From Caprimulgus europaeus (lineage: Eukaryota > Chordata > Aves > Caprimulgiformes > Caprimulgidae), in assembly GCA_907165065.1 (NCBI GenBank), contig OU015541.1, positions 4,030,001-4,094,000 on the forward strand: 64,000 nt of DNA, given 5' to 3'. This document shows positions 13,218 through 34,120 of this stretch, one piece after another. Every line of letters begins with the position of its first letter. The first letter of the stretch is position 1. The notes beneath the pieces are model-generated. The model was not told where the DNA came from and ran no database searches. It saw only the letters and a list, made by a program, of their open reading frames with translations. Both the position numbers and the translations under genes were made by a program.

Positions 13218-16200
13218 TCAGAGATGCTACGGAGTAGACATCCCATTTCAATCCAGCCAGCTAGGCAAGGCAAGGATTATGAAAATGGCAACACTGCTGA
13301 GACTAGATGATCTGTAAGGATACTGATTACACATAACTGGTAAATAGCGAGAGGTCATATGAGGATATCTACGATTAACTTCTAATTTTTTCAGTAATTG
13401 TAAGTTTTAGGGCAGCATTTTTTGTCCGGCAATTTCATATAGATTCTCACAGGAGAATTTTTTTTTCCCATCCAATCACTGCATTCACATGCTTCAAAGT
13501 AGAGTTTAATAGTGGAAAGCCCATCAGACTTCTCAGCAGCTTCAGAAGAACCCCATCAATGTGCCTAGTGCAGGATGCAACTGCCTGTTGCCTCCAGTTC
13601 CTGGAGAAACGTCCATCTCTCCAGCCCCCTTTGGAGAAAAAACCCCATTTCTGCAGAACAAATGGAACAGCTGCTGCCCAGCAGGACACAAAATCAATGA
13701 TGTGGTATGTGGGGCCAGTGATGTATTGAATCATTGGTTTGTTTCTTGCTAATCATCAGTGTCTTCATTTTCCTTGCAAAAAAAATCCCTACTTTCTAGA
13801 TACTGTTGGGAGTGCACTGATGCACTGACAGGCTCATTATCACTGGAGTTTGGCAGCAGGGTGTTTTGCTAAAGTGGGAAATTATCGTTATGAGGGTAAA
13901 AGATGTTACTTGATTGGATGGACTCCTGCAGCTGCATGGTCCTGTGACCCCCCCCAGAGCTCACAGGACCTAGCTTTATGCTTGTTATATTGGTAGGAGG
14001 GTAGGCACATACTGCTTACAAAAAGCAATCTGCAACAGTGGATGAATGTAATGACATGAGACCTGAAAGGAGGAGTGGGAGGCAAAGAGAGACAGTGAAA
14101 CCAGACATAACCTCATTTAATGACCATCAAAACCCAACAGCGTCAATGGAAAGATGGAAGGTACCATCTGAATACTGCTCATTTGGGAACTCTCAACAGG
14201 ATGAACCAACTTATGAGCCTGCCATGCTGGAGGAGATGCAAAATGATCCCAATAAGAACCTGAACTGATTCAAGATGGAGCCACCTGTTGCTTTACAAAA
14301 AGAGCTGAGCTTGTCCTGCCCACTGGGTTAGATGTGAGCCACTGGCAAACTCAAGGACGTGTGGCTACACATCAGCACTGCACTGTGACTCATTTAATAA
14401 GCCCAGAGCCCCAGCTTGATCACAAAGCTACCAAGCTTCCAGTTCAGAGAAAGCAGAGAGTTTGCATCTGTTTGCAAGACAGTTTAAAAACACACCCCAT
14501 GCTCTAAATGGGCCGATCTACCAATGGCTGCAGCTTGCCCAAATTTTGTACCCTAGCCAAGGGTCTTTAAGCTGCTGGGCACAGAGCCAATCCCCCAGTA
14601 TCCTCCCCAACTTTGGGAAAATAACATTTCTCAGTATGAGCAAGAAGCAGCCTCACAAGTTTGTATTTTTGCAGTGTGCTAAGTGCTTTGCTGATCTCCT
14701 TCCATCCAGCTCAATCAGGCTCTTTTTGTTCTCTGTGGTGATACATATCCCTGTGAGTTTTCTTAGTTCAATAAGAATTATAGATTAAAAAGTAAATGAA
14801 TGTGTAAAGCAAATTCTAATGATGAATACATTCCTATCTTTCTGTAATAATCCCGATTCACATTTGTGAAATGAAAACAAACTATTCAACAACTTTAACA
14901 TTTTTCCGATCAATAAACTTCAGGAGAGGGAAGGAACACTGAATTGAAACAAGGCTGTGCAGGCAATGAATTTTCTCCTTTCTCTTCAAGCATTCTTTTT
15001 TTGCTCTTTTGCAAAACCAGTTATCAAGAGACAACCGATACAAATAAAGAAACCAAGCCTTAGATAAGTACAGGGGAAATGTACAGGAGAAATTTAAATA
15101 GGAAATATGCTGAATGAGATGTTTGATTTGGAATTTATGTTATCTTAATGCATTCTATACTGAAAATATCTCTGAACAGAATGTCAAAACTTGGGGTTAA
15201 TGAAAACACAAGTGGAAGAAGAAAACAGAATCTATTTTAGGACATATGCAGTCTTAGGACATATTCCAAAAAACAAGTGGTATTTTATATTCACTTCTAG
15301 TGCAAGAAAAAACTCAGAAAGGAAGGTTTTTGGGGCTACTAAGTTCAGACGAGAGCACCCTGCAGTTCTGGTCCCTCCTCATCTAGGATCTCTCAGACTG
15401 CACTGTTGTTTCCAAAATAAACCAGGACATATGGGAGACGGTGCAGCTGTGGTGGGCACGGGATGAGCTGACAGCACCTATACTGTGGATGGAGCATATA
15501 GGAGGTGTCCTTCACTCTTTCCTGGACTTTTTTTGCTTCTTTCCTGCTGTGTAGCATTGGACCAAACACATCTGCTCTAGTAAAAAGGACTATTTCAACA
15601 GCATCTGACCTATATCCCCATTAAGGGAGATGGGTCTGGACAAATGTCTCTGAAGTCATGAACTGAGCACCAGGGAGCAGTATTTCAAGAGGCAATCTCT
15701 TCCCCATCTCGTATCTTTAATTTCGATTATGAAACCTAACCAGAGAGAAAATAAAAAGAGGAACTTGGCATTAATTACTAACTTGTAACTTAATAAAGCA
15801 TCCTCCGCAAAGGGCCCTGTGTGGCTGCAGCACTCTGCAGCGCACGATGGAACTGCAGCAGCCGCTTCCTTCCCCGGCTCTCCGCTGCTCCCTGGGGCCG
15901 CTTGTCTGACCACAGTCTGCTGTAAACCGGCTGCAAATTACCTCTTCCTCCCTGCAGTCTGGATGGTGGCTGATATGTCTGTTCCTGTTCCTATGCACAC
16001 ACATTTCCCACCTGGCAACGTTGACCGAAGAGTAAGAGCATGATGGCATCTCCTGGTACCCATGCTGAGGGTACCACTCCTGAGGACCACTCCCAGGGGA
16101 TCAGCTGGTCTAACCTACAGCATCATCTAAATTCCACTCAGTTTTCTGTACATTTAGCCTGTCTTTAAGTAAGACATATCCTCTAGATACCCGTGTGCCG

Positions 16201-19200
16201 CAGTGAACAGCATAAACATTTATCTGTGCAAAAGAATATTCAATAGAGCGATGTGGATATATACTGCTACACTAACATCTTCTGCGTGCTCTATGAAGTC
16301 CTTCACTATACTGAGGTGGTTGGTGATGATTTACCTGCTATAAAAGTAAATAATGTCATGTTTCTATATCTTGTGCATGGGGTTGTATCTTCAGATAGTT
16401 TATATTAAAATAAAGGAAATGCATCCCCATATCCAGCCCCTATTACTATACAAATTAGGTAAATACACAGTGGCAGACTGCATAATTCTTACTCACTTGA
16501 GGATTGAGGTTGGCATTGTTAGGGCTTATGTGAAAAAGCACCGACTGCCCTATCTGGCCTGCAGGATGTGCATAGGCATTTTGTGGAAATCCAAGTATTG
16601 ACCACTCCACCTTTAAATCCCTGTACCCAGCCAGAGACTGGCAGCAGTTACTACAGACCATAAAGACTGGGAAAACCTCTCCAAGTCACACTTTAGACCC
16701 TCACTTTTGGGTCATGGAGTTACATGAGAGCTGTATAAATAGGGTGAGAGGGACTTTATGCTTTCACTGTGCAACAGAAGCATTAGCTTTATTTTTCTGC
16801 TCCGAAGGGCGTGCTCTCAAGCCTGTTGACAACATTAAATGAATGCATGAAGTGCTGAAAGCCAGGAATTTGCCCCAGTCTGTGCAGTGCATCACATAAC
16901 GAATACCCAGTCCAGACGGTGTTTAACGTAACTGTATTAAACTACACACCTGGCCTACTAACTCAGGTAGATAACCTGTTGAAAGAAAAACATTTCTCAT
17001 CAAATCAGGCACATGGTATGTTAAATAAAACACCTAACCTAGTACATCATGTCAACAGTAAATCAAATTTGTTGCATGTTGAACAGCTCTTCCGAGAAGC
17101 AGATTGAATTATCATGCACAGCTAGTGATGACAAGATTACTGTGCATTAGCTTTCATTAACTAATGTGTCAAGTCCATATATCACCTGAGTTAAAATTAA
17201 TGTATGGCATGACAAAGGAGATCTATCAGCAAAAGGCAAGACCCCCAAAATCTGTAACTTCACAATGCATTCACTGTGATTTTGCAGAGACATTATTCTG
17301 TCAAATGAGGTATTTTTGTTTCAATCTAACAATGGACAAGACACATGAGAGAGATGCTTGAAAGCACCCCTTATGGAAAATACTCCCATTAGATTAATTA
17401 AGCTTTCTACAGCATAGGCAAAATAACACCTTACAGAATCTGAGGGGATGGAAGCGAGGGGAGATAATTTTTACCTGTATATTCAGTTTTATTTAAACGT
17501 TTTATATAAACATTAAAATTAATTGCATCTGCTTGTAAAAGACTGCAAAAACATTCTGTTAGGTTCACTATATCTCATTTGATCTGTGCATGTTAAGTAA
17601 AAAAAGTGGTAAAACAAGAAAGATAGCCGCCCTGTGTATGTCTAAGCAGATAAGCACACAGTCATAAACAAATGTCACCCCCAAATCGCTCTGGAATCTG
17701 AGAATCAGCTCAATTCTTTCCAGCTCAGACAGTCCCAAAGCATGCCAAGGACAGCTAATTCACATCACGTTGTCTGCAATCTCTGCTCTCCCATCTATGC
17801 AACTTCATTTCTCCGTAAAGACTAAGCTTTCATGGTTTTAAAGCATACAAACAATATCTTAGCACAGTTGTGCTCCCAAAGTCTTTGTTACAATTGCTTT
17901 ATAATTACCATTTTCCTAAGCTGGTTTGATATCCATTAGTTAGATTTAATGTATGTTAAAAGAAAGAGCTAATGGGCACTTATAAGGAATCCAAATAGAA
18001 AAAAAAAAGATAAAAACCCCTTTTGCTTTCCCCTTTATACCACATATCACCATAAAAATACACAAGGCTCTCTGTCTACTCATGTGATATAAACAGAAAA
18101 AGCTAAAACTTCATGCAGTTTTTACTGAAAACGTTGATTGTCTGTTCAGCTTTATCTTACAGTTTATGTTTTTTAATGGCTGGTAAATGGTTGCAGAATC
18201 ATTAAAGGTTGGTTAACCTTCTCAGTCTAATTTTGACCTACAAGATACTTAATTTAATCATTCCCCCATAGAAAAGGATTGAATCATTATGTGCAGACAT
18301 GTGGTGATGGCCATATTACATTAGATCTTCATTAACCCAAGTTAATAAAGGCTTTGTACTAATGGAAACGACCCCTTCCTCTTAATATTTTTTTTTCCCC
18401 CCAAATTGGAAAGCTCACTTAGTGAATATTCTACATCCGATGTTAGACAGGGAGAAGACAGTAATTGTTGATGGGAAGATTAAAAAGCAGTGTAAAATTT
18501 ACAACATTTCCAAAAAATAAAATTTTCCATTAAGAAGAGTTCCCTGATATTGGCTTTCTTCCCCACAGAGGATGGGAACCTCATGCCCCTACTCACAACA
18601 GGAACACTTCACCCTTTAAGTGATTTCATTTACTGCAACAAGGTCTCAGGAGCAGACAGCAGCGCACTAGAAAAGCAAAGACGTCAAAACCAACTTACAA
18701 GGAGAAGCGCGATGGGATCCTGAACAAGTCCTCAGAGTGCAACTACACACATAATTACTTGTAGACAGCTTCCCTATGTAAGATGGGATCTTTCTTACCT
18801 ATAAACATGCTGAAGTGTGCTTGTGCTACTTGTCTTCTTAATTGATCAATAAAACTAACAATATTCCTCCATTCCCAACATAGTGGGGGTCGGGAGGAGG
18901 CTGCAGGTTACAATGCCACTAATTATTCCAAGTTAGTTTTACTAGTACCTGGGGTACCAGTAGTATCTAAATGGCACAGCACAGAGCTCCTCATGGGTGA
19001 ATTCACCTCCCGGTGAGTATGAACTCGAGAATGGTATTTGGAGAACTGTTGTAGTGTTAAAACACTAAAACATCTCAGTGAACAAACCTGAATCCTCAAG
19101 TTAAAAAGATAAAACATATTCAATAGGCGATTTGAAGCACTTTCACGTACTCATTGTTAAGGGTTTCAAATGAAAAATGGGGAGTTGACTCACCAAAGGT

Positions 19201-20098
19201 GCCGAGCGGAGTTATAAAGGTAAACAGGAATGTGTGCAAGACATCAAGATGACAGAAGTGCCTGAAACTCTACTGCAGATGTAATAAATTGCAAATACAC
19301 TTAAATTAAACTGCATCCTACATGCTCTCGATAGAAAACTAAATAAAAACAGCACTTTCCTTCTGAATTCTATTCCTTCAGTCGTAACTGATAGCTACTG
19401 TCATTCTCTTTCACTATTATTTTTGTAATCATTGGCAAGTTTTGACCTTTCAAGCAGCTAACCTAATTCATAAAGGATGCCACTTCCTAATTAGCGGAGA
19501 CATCAGATTCTCAGCCTCAGACAAGGCAAGAGGCAACCTAATGAGAATAAAGAGAGGAAGCAGGTCTGGAGAGATGACTGAGCGAGTCAAGGAGGCTGCT
19601 GTCATCTGGAACTGAAATAATACCTTTTTATTGTTAAAAATGAAATAAATATTTCCAGAGAGAAAATGAATGGATGCACAGAATGCAGCATACACATGGG
19701 CATGCCCAGATTTGAAGACAAATCCGGTACAGCAGTCTGCAGCCTACTGAGACCCCGTGTACCGCAGAGAAATAACCCAAGTAAAACTCCAAGATGGGCA
19801 AAAGCACATTCAGCCTCTGAGCAAATAGTTTTCACTGCATAAATCGATGAGCCTCAGCTCAGCTGAGTTCCTGCAGATGAAACCACTCAATTCCCAGAGG
19901 CAAATTCAAAAAAAGGAGAAAGCGTGACTTAGGACAAGATAACCTGAACACCATCACCCAACTGTGCTTAAAAGGGTGGGTAGGTTTCATGCTTAGCTGA
20001 AGGCATATGCAACTAGTAAAATTATACAGAGCTGGCTGCACAAAACCTGAGACTTAACACATCTTCCACAAGGCTTGACTCCAAACTTTGAATTTTGA

Positions 20099-20168
20099 CA
20101 ATATAATATAATGTAATACGATATAATAGAAAGTAATATAATATAAATACAATACTATACTATATTAT
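20099..20168 (+). repeat. AT-rich imperfect simple repeat (ATAAT/TATAA-like)
   Basis: About 70 bases are composed almost only of A and T, with recurring ATAATAT, GTAATA and ATACTATAC words. It appears to be a decayed microsatellite in the B-C intron. Confidence 0.8.
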
Positions 20169-21267
20169 TTGTAACTGCTGGATAAGAGGAGGCCAAGAGT
20201 GGACTATTGCAGTGTTGTAACTCACTTCTAAAGTGGTCTCAGAACATGGTTCCTCTCCTTTTTTTTTCTTTGTATCAACTTGGCCATTGTTTCTAGAGGG
20301 AAAAAAGCATCAGCCTGGGGATTTGCATTTTTTTATCACCTACAGCCCTATAATTCACTTCCTCGCTCTTGGGACTGGATGCTTCTGAAAAGGAAATTAA
20401 GAGCACAGATTTCATAACCACTCACCTTGAAACAAAATGGAAAGCACTACCACATGTGTCTGCAGAAAAACAATTTCTTATCTTAAAATTGTGCTCGGCT
20501 GAGCAAAAGAACTTAAAAAAGAATATTGTTTATCCCAAGTCTGTGTGTAATGTGTGAGAGAATAGAGTTGGGTTGCAGAGAGGCATTTTGGATAGCATAT
20601 AAAGTGCAAGGATAAGAGTAGCACCTGCCCAAGGTGCAGAAGATGGCACTGCACTGATGCGTATACTTAGGCTTGTGATGAACCCAGAAGTAATGCAGCC
20701 ACCCTGTGAAGAGCTCTGGGATGACTGGAAGAACCTGCTGAGACCTACTTGAAGATTTTACCTTTACATGATCTCTCTGAAACATACAGCATTTGCATTA
20801 CTTCTAGCTTCTACTGCTGTCAACAGGAAGGTGGATGTGGTACACACCCTGGCCTCCCCGGGCCCCATTATCACCAGCAGCCAAGTCCACCCAGGTCCAT
20901 GAACCTGTTCAGGTGCTCTGCTGAACTGGGACTTTCCTAAACAAAGAGTACTGAAATTAATTTACCTCCAAGCTGGTAAAAGAATATTGAATGTTTTAAT
21001 TACGAGCAGCCCTATGGCATTTTTGGAATGGTTTGTAACAGAAGAAAGGAGTTTTCACTCAATGTCCTATTAATTTTTAAAAATGAAGCATCTTCTCTTC
21101 AGATCTCAGGTGATGCTGCTTTTGTTTCCTCCCCTGCCACCCAGCAACATCCACCCTGTTCCTTCACTGAAAGAACAACCTGCAGGACACCAACATCTCT
21201 TTATGAATTGTACTATCAGGCTGAAGAAGAAGGAGCTAGAAATGCAGAATCCAAACTCTCCACATGA

Positions 21268-21282
21268 ATATATATATATATA
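21268..21282 (+). repeat. TA dinucleotide run
   Basis: Fifteen bases of perfect alternating A and T, in the B-C intron. Confidence 0.85.
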
Positions 21283-23889
21283 CAAATGCAACTATATGCC
21301 TTAAAAGATTAATTTCACAAGCCTTAAATTGCAGTTTAATTTGAAAACTAATTCAGCCTCATAATTGGCTTTCTGTTCAAATCACTGAGGCTAAAGATTT
21401 AAATTCTTAATATTCAGATGACTTTCAAGTTTCTGGCCCCATCTGTGCATTAGTCCATGGTGTTAATCTCTGAGGGAATCTCTCCTGGCATAGAAATAAA
21501 ATAAACAAACTGGGACATTAGTAGAATAATTGGCTTTTAAAATCCTTGGGTTTTTTATATACTGCTTATTTTTATGAGATTTCTTTAACTCAATTTGCCA
21601 CATATAGATTCGGCTCCCAGCTATTTCATTTTTCACGTGGCACACTATCAACAATTATTGTATCAGACTTCCATGAAATCAGGACAAGATGGGGAAATTT
21701 TAAATGACAACATTTCTCATGTAAGAAATACTAATATTCCTTTATTTTGGAGGACTGTCCATACTTGGCACTCTTTCACACCACTCCCAGGGAGGGTGAT
21801 GGGAGCAAACTATGCTGCCTAGACAACACCATGAGAAAGATGGAGCTGGATGAAACTGCAGCTTAAGAGAAAGCACTTGGACTTTTGCTATTAACTTGAA
21901 AGGGACCAAGATGTATCCAGAGAGTTAGTGAACTGGAAAGGATGAATGGGAATGGAAAAGGCCAGTCTGACAGGAACAAATTGTTTTGGAGAGATGTGTT
22001 AATTTTTGACAATCTTTCTGTTAAAACAAAATAGATACAACCCAGAGCAAAGCACTCAAGTCACCGTGGAGCATTTCACATTGACCTTTTCAGAACTGAA
22101 CGCTTCAGTTAAGTAAGATATCCACATCCTACTGTAAGGTACATTTTGTGGTGGTTATAGCAAAACTAAGCTTCTGCAGTGACCAAAATAATCTTTCTCC
22201 ACCACGTTTTTGTTTTGTGATTAAATTCCCCTTTTTTCTTTTACATTTAAGCATTTTCATTCTATCTTATTGAGCAATTTTTTTTGGAAACTATAGAATT
22301 TCTTTCTAACAGCACTCCCCAAGGACACCCCTGGGACGGTGCAAACCCAGCGGTACCAGCGCAGGGGCTGGGCTCCTGACAGGCAGTAACTGGTGTTGTA
22401 CAGAGGGGAAAATCCCACCCCAGACCCCAGCTCCTTTCTGCTGTAAGGAGATGGAGCTCACATGGCGTGGCTCAGAGGTGGGCTGTGAAAGGGCAGCAGA
22501 ATCCTCGCAGGGCAGGTGGTGTTGGGCAGCAAAGCTGTGCAACCCATCTTGCTTTATCAGTGCTTGAAAGGCAACTTCTGCAGCTCTGGGAGAACTTTGC
22601 TGATTAAGGCTGCCAGAGGGACCAGGGGAATTTCAGCTCGAGCTTGCAGCTGCATTTTTAAAACTTGGCTGTGTTCTTCATACAGAGGCAAAGTTCAAAG
22701 AGGCAGAACATTATTCAATACGAGTAAAACATGGTCTTTTAAGATACACTTTCAAACAGTGGCATGTTACATCAAAACAACTCGTGGAGGGGGAGAGTAA
22801 GGAAGAAAGATAGTCCTGTGGAAAAGAAAATCCTGCATCACTATTCCTGTTCTGCATGCTTAGAAGGAACACATTTAAATTGTCCAGCTACCTTAGGCTA
22901 GATAAGCTAGAAATGCATTAAGATGTTTTCCAGAGAGTATCAGGAAAAAAGAAATGCAATTCAGTTGAAGAGCCAGCACACCTTTAAGGATGTAAAAGGG
23001 CTGAAGCTGTGACACACGTGTTCACACTAGAGAACTTTACTCCACCAAGAATGAGCTCCTGATTTCAAGAACACTATGCTACAGTGTAAGACACTATTTC
23101 AATTAAGTTATTATAATCTTAACCAGCAACAACAGCCTATTATAATTAATAATACTTGATGACTTCTTTTCTATTCCTGTCAAGAGTTGCTTCAAGGTGA
23201 CTCGCACACTGCAGAGAACATGCTCTTTGGAAACCCAGGCAGCCTGAGTGCTCTGCAGTCTGGGAAGCCCCTTCACTTAAACCTCATCAGGCTGTCTCTA
23301 ATGAGTCTCTTCACACTGCTGCCAATTATTCCAGCTCTTGGACAATCCCCTTTGAAGGATATTTGTATTTTTGGCTACAGCAAACTTGCTTCTTCCATGG
23401 GAGGCTAAGTGCCCAGCAGTATCACACCATACTGCAGGCTGGAGTACACATCCCTCCTGCATTCCCATTGCCTTGGTTCACTCTACCTCCTTTCAGCTTA
23501 TTCACTGCAGAGTCAGTAGGTCACACCTGGGCCACCCTCTGTCCAGGGACAATGTGCAGCTGTCCTATAGGGTCAGAGATGAGGCACTGGGCTCCTTTCC
23601 AGCTCACTGCATCCCAGCTGCTAAGAGGGGACGGCGCTGCCCTTCCTGGTGCAGCATCCACTGGATGCCTTGGCTTTGCTCTGCACCCTGGGCTGTGCTG
23701 GGACAGCACCACAGAGCCCCTTCCTGATACCTTTGAATGGGATCTGCTCTATTGATCCTGCTAAAGCCTTACAGGGGCTTTCCCTGCAGCTCAAGGTCAC
23801 CGTGCCCTGCTCAGTCTGTGCTCAACAGCGTATTTTTGATGGTCTTGCTCTGTAAAATTTCCACGGGTAGAGCTTGAGCTCCATATGTC

Positions 23890-23913
23890 ATTTATTTATT
23901 TATTTATTTATTT
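23890..23913 (+). repeat. ATTT tetranucleotide microsatellite, six units
   Basis: Six uninterrupted ATTT units run into a short T/A tract. It lies in the B-C intron and is likely length-polymorphic. Confidence 0.9.
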
Positions 23914-26290
23914 TTAAATCTGGGCAAAATTCCTACTGACTTCAAACAGCCATTGGCTGCTCATGCTAGCTGCCCTCAGCGTCAGCATTATTTGGGATAC
24001 TCTAATACTCTAGCTACTTTTCTCATTAAGAGGTGTTCAAAATTATTAAAAACATTGCAGATACTATGGTAATTGAGTAATACTGCATTTTTAATCACAG
24101 CCATTCTAAATGGGCATATGGAAGATGTGAGAAATAACAACTGTACTGGATATCCAGGGAAGCATTTTCAGTCCTCAGGCATAGTTCAATAGCAGTGAAC
24201 AGTGGAAAATGAATGCTGAACTCCTGTAACATATAATAAGATTTTTTTAGTTTGCTTGAAGCAAATCTGTACTTTATACATGGATATAAACACATACACA
24301 TATATAAATTTACAGATGCATATACATATATAACTTACTGTTAAAAGAATACTGAACACATTTTGCTATTATCTCTAAGAATTTGCAATGTCTTTCACTT
24401 GTCGACCATTGCCACACATGATCATGAATTCTGCCCAGGTTTTTCTCTTGCAAAGGCTCTGTAGTTATTATAATAGTCTGAAGCATCTTGAACTTTTTAA
24501 TAAAAAAGTTTCCAAACCTCTGCAAGATGTTTAGGTAAATACATTACCTAGACTTGACTTGTCTCTACACAAAACAAGGATACATAACTTTGAGGCAAAT
24601 GAGGAGCATGCAGACATCCCCAGTAACTCTATGACCTCGCTATCACTTTCTCAAAGACACAACATCTTGTTTATTGCCAAGCACATGGAATGAGGGCCTC
24701 AGATACCCAAATTCCCAGGAGGTTCTACAAAAGCAAAGAACAGAAATTCAATACTAATAGAAACCTTTAAAAGAATACTGATTAAACAGGAAAGAGGTGG
24801 AAAAAAACCACAAATACATCAAAGACAAATGTAATTGCTTTTGAATAAAACCAGATTGCTTTCTACCTACCTGCCTTAAAGGCAAGCACTCCACCCTGGG
24901 ATATAGAACACCAAAAATCACTGGTACAAGCAGAGGCACAAGTATTTTGTAGGCAAAGTTATCCTACCTATCTGATTTAATAGCTCAAAGGCTTATCTGG
25001 ATTTCAGACAAGAAGAGAATGCAATTTACTGCTTCTTTCACAGAAATGAGCAGAGCTAGTTAAAACATTTGGGAACACTTTGAATATTGATCTGTCCTAG
25101 AATAAGATGTAAGAAACTTGATTTGCTATGGAAATGTTGTCTCAATCTTCAAACTTTGATATGCCCCAAAGTGGCCTTCAAAGGAAAGATGGAAGATCCC
25201 CCAGGAAGATGTCATTAGAGCCATCAGCACAGGGACTTCTCATGTCCCCTCTGACAAGCAGGACAGGGTTCAGCACTTTGAAGCCTTCACCACCAAAAGC
25301 ACATCAGGAAGGGAGCTGTACCTATTCTTTCCTCAAAAATAATGTCATGTTCTGTCCCCACTACATGTCACCACAGCAGTCCATTCCTCACAACGCTGAA
25401 AGACAATCAATCACGATTGTGAATCACCTTGTTAAAAACAGTGGCCACCGGAGACTTGCCCACGACACCTCAGGCAGTGGAGAAGCCATGATAAATGTTT
25501 GCTGACACAAAACAAAGTCATGAGGTATTTAACCCCTCAACTGGCAAACAACAAAGGATAAAATGTGTCTCGGAAAATTCTCACTCAGATTTCAAGAGAC
25601 TTACAAAGTACGGATTTTTATTGTGACAGATTTCACAACGTAATTTCTGCTTGAAGAATGAATATGCTCCTATTAGTTATGTTCAGCAATAAGCTAAAAC
25701 AACCGTGCTACTATATTGGAAACTGCATGGTTACATCACACTTAAAACAACAAATCAACAATATAGTTCAAAAGAAAATATTAAAGACCCTTATAATTGT
25801 ATTTTCCCAAGCATATAAACAAGTTCAAGTAAAAATCTTCACTTGTACTCTGCATATACCTTACACCAATATACCTTCTGAAATTCTGCTTTGGGTTTTT
25901 CCCCATTTCACCCTCCATAGGAAAAGTCCAGGGGACTGGAGGACAAACCAGCAATTTCAGTGGGAATATTCCCATTTCAATAGGTTTGCATCAAGCCCCA
26001 AATAAAAAAGTACTTTCTTCAGATCTCGAGACACAGACTTTATTGGAGTCTGACTGGGTGCCAGATATTGAGTTTGCAAATGACTGGATTAAATATCAAG
26101 GAGGCAGACACTCAGCCCTGTACACACCTAACGAGTACATGAGAATGGCAATATAGAGAATTACTCTACAAAGCTGTTGCTTTTTCAAACTGCACATCTA
26201 GGAAGGGCCCACCAGGATCCAGGTTCCCTCTAACCCAAGTCTGCACTTTTTGTGCTTCCAGGGAAAAAGATACCAGCTAAATTGTTCTCA

Positions 26291-33964
<7,674 letters not shown>

Positions 33965-34120
33965 ATGGTAGGAAGCTCTTTCTTCTCTGTCCATCGGGCG
34001 AGTCACGTACATCCTGCCAGACACAGGGTCAATGCTGAAGACTTCCATCGGCGGCTGGTCGGCTCCCACTCCAGTGATGCTGTACCTGATATGGATCTCT
34101 TTGTCCTTATCGGAACGAAT
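33965..34120 (-). CDS. CDH4: CDH4 (R-cadherin) coding exon A, EC1 domain; equivalent to CDH1 exon 5
   Basis: This is an internal exon of 156 nt (52 codons), phase 0 at both ends, starting IRSDKDKE and ending in DREERASYH. It encodes much of EC1, the membrane-distal repeat that mediates calcium-dependent homophilic adhesion at the cell surface. On the minus strand it is preceded by a pyrimidine-rich tract ending ...catccag and followed by the strong donor gtgagt. The DRE motif near its end is a family calcium ligand. The segment [10 protein letters not shown] and the following [12 protein letters not shown] agree with R-cadherin as I recall it; N-cadherin has PPTGIF and a different continuation, so this is CDH4 rather than CDH2. 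The length equals that of classical cadherin exon 5. The exon encoding the EC1 start with adhesive Trp2 lies upstream on the minus strand, outside the window as far as I can see. There is no stop or frameshift. The paralogue is the only serious alternative. Confidence 0.95.

Noticed and set aside
18195..18215. Short inverted CR1-tail-like word
   Set aside because: Fewer than 20 bases fit and the flanking sequence is not CR1, so it is probably chance.
22310..22640. GC-richer block considered as an LTR or pseudogene
   Set aside because: I found no terminal repeats, polyadenylation layout or protein similarity.
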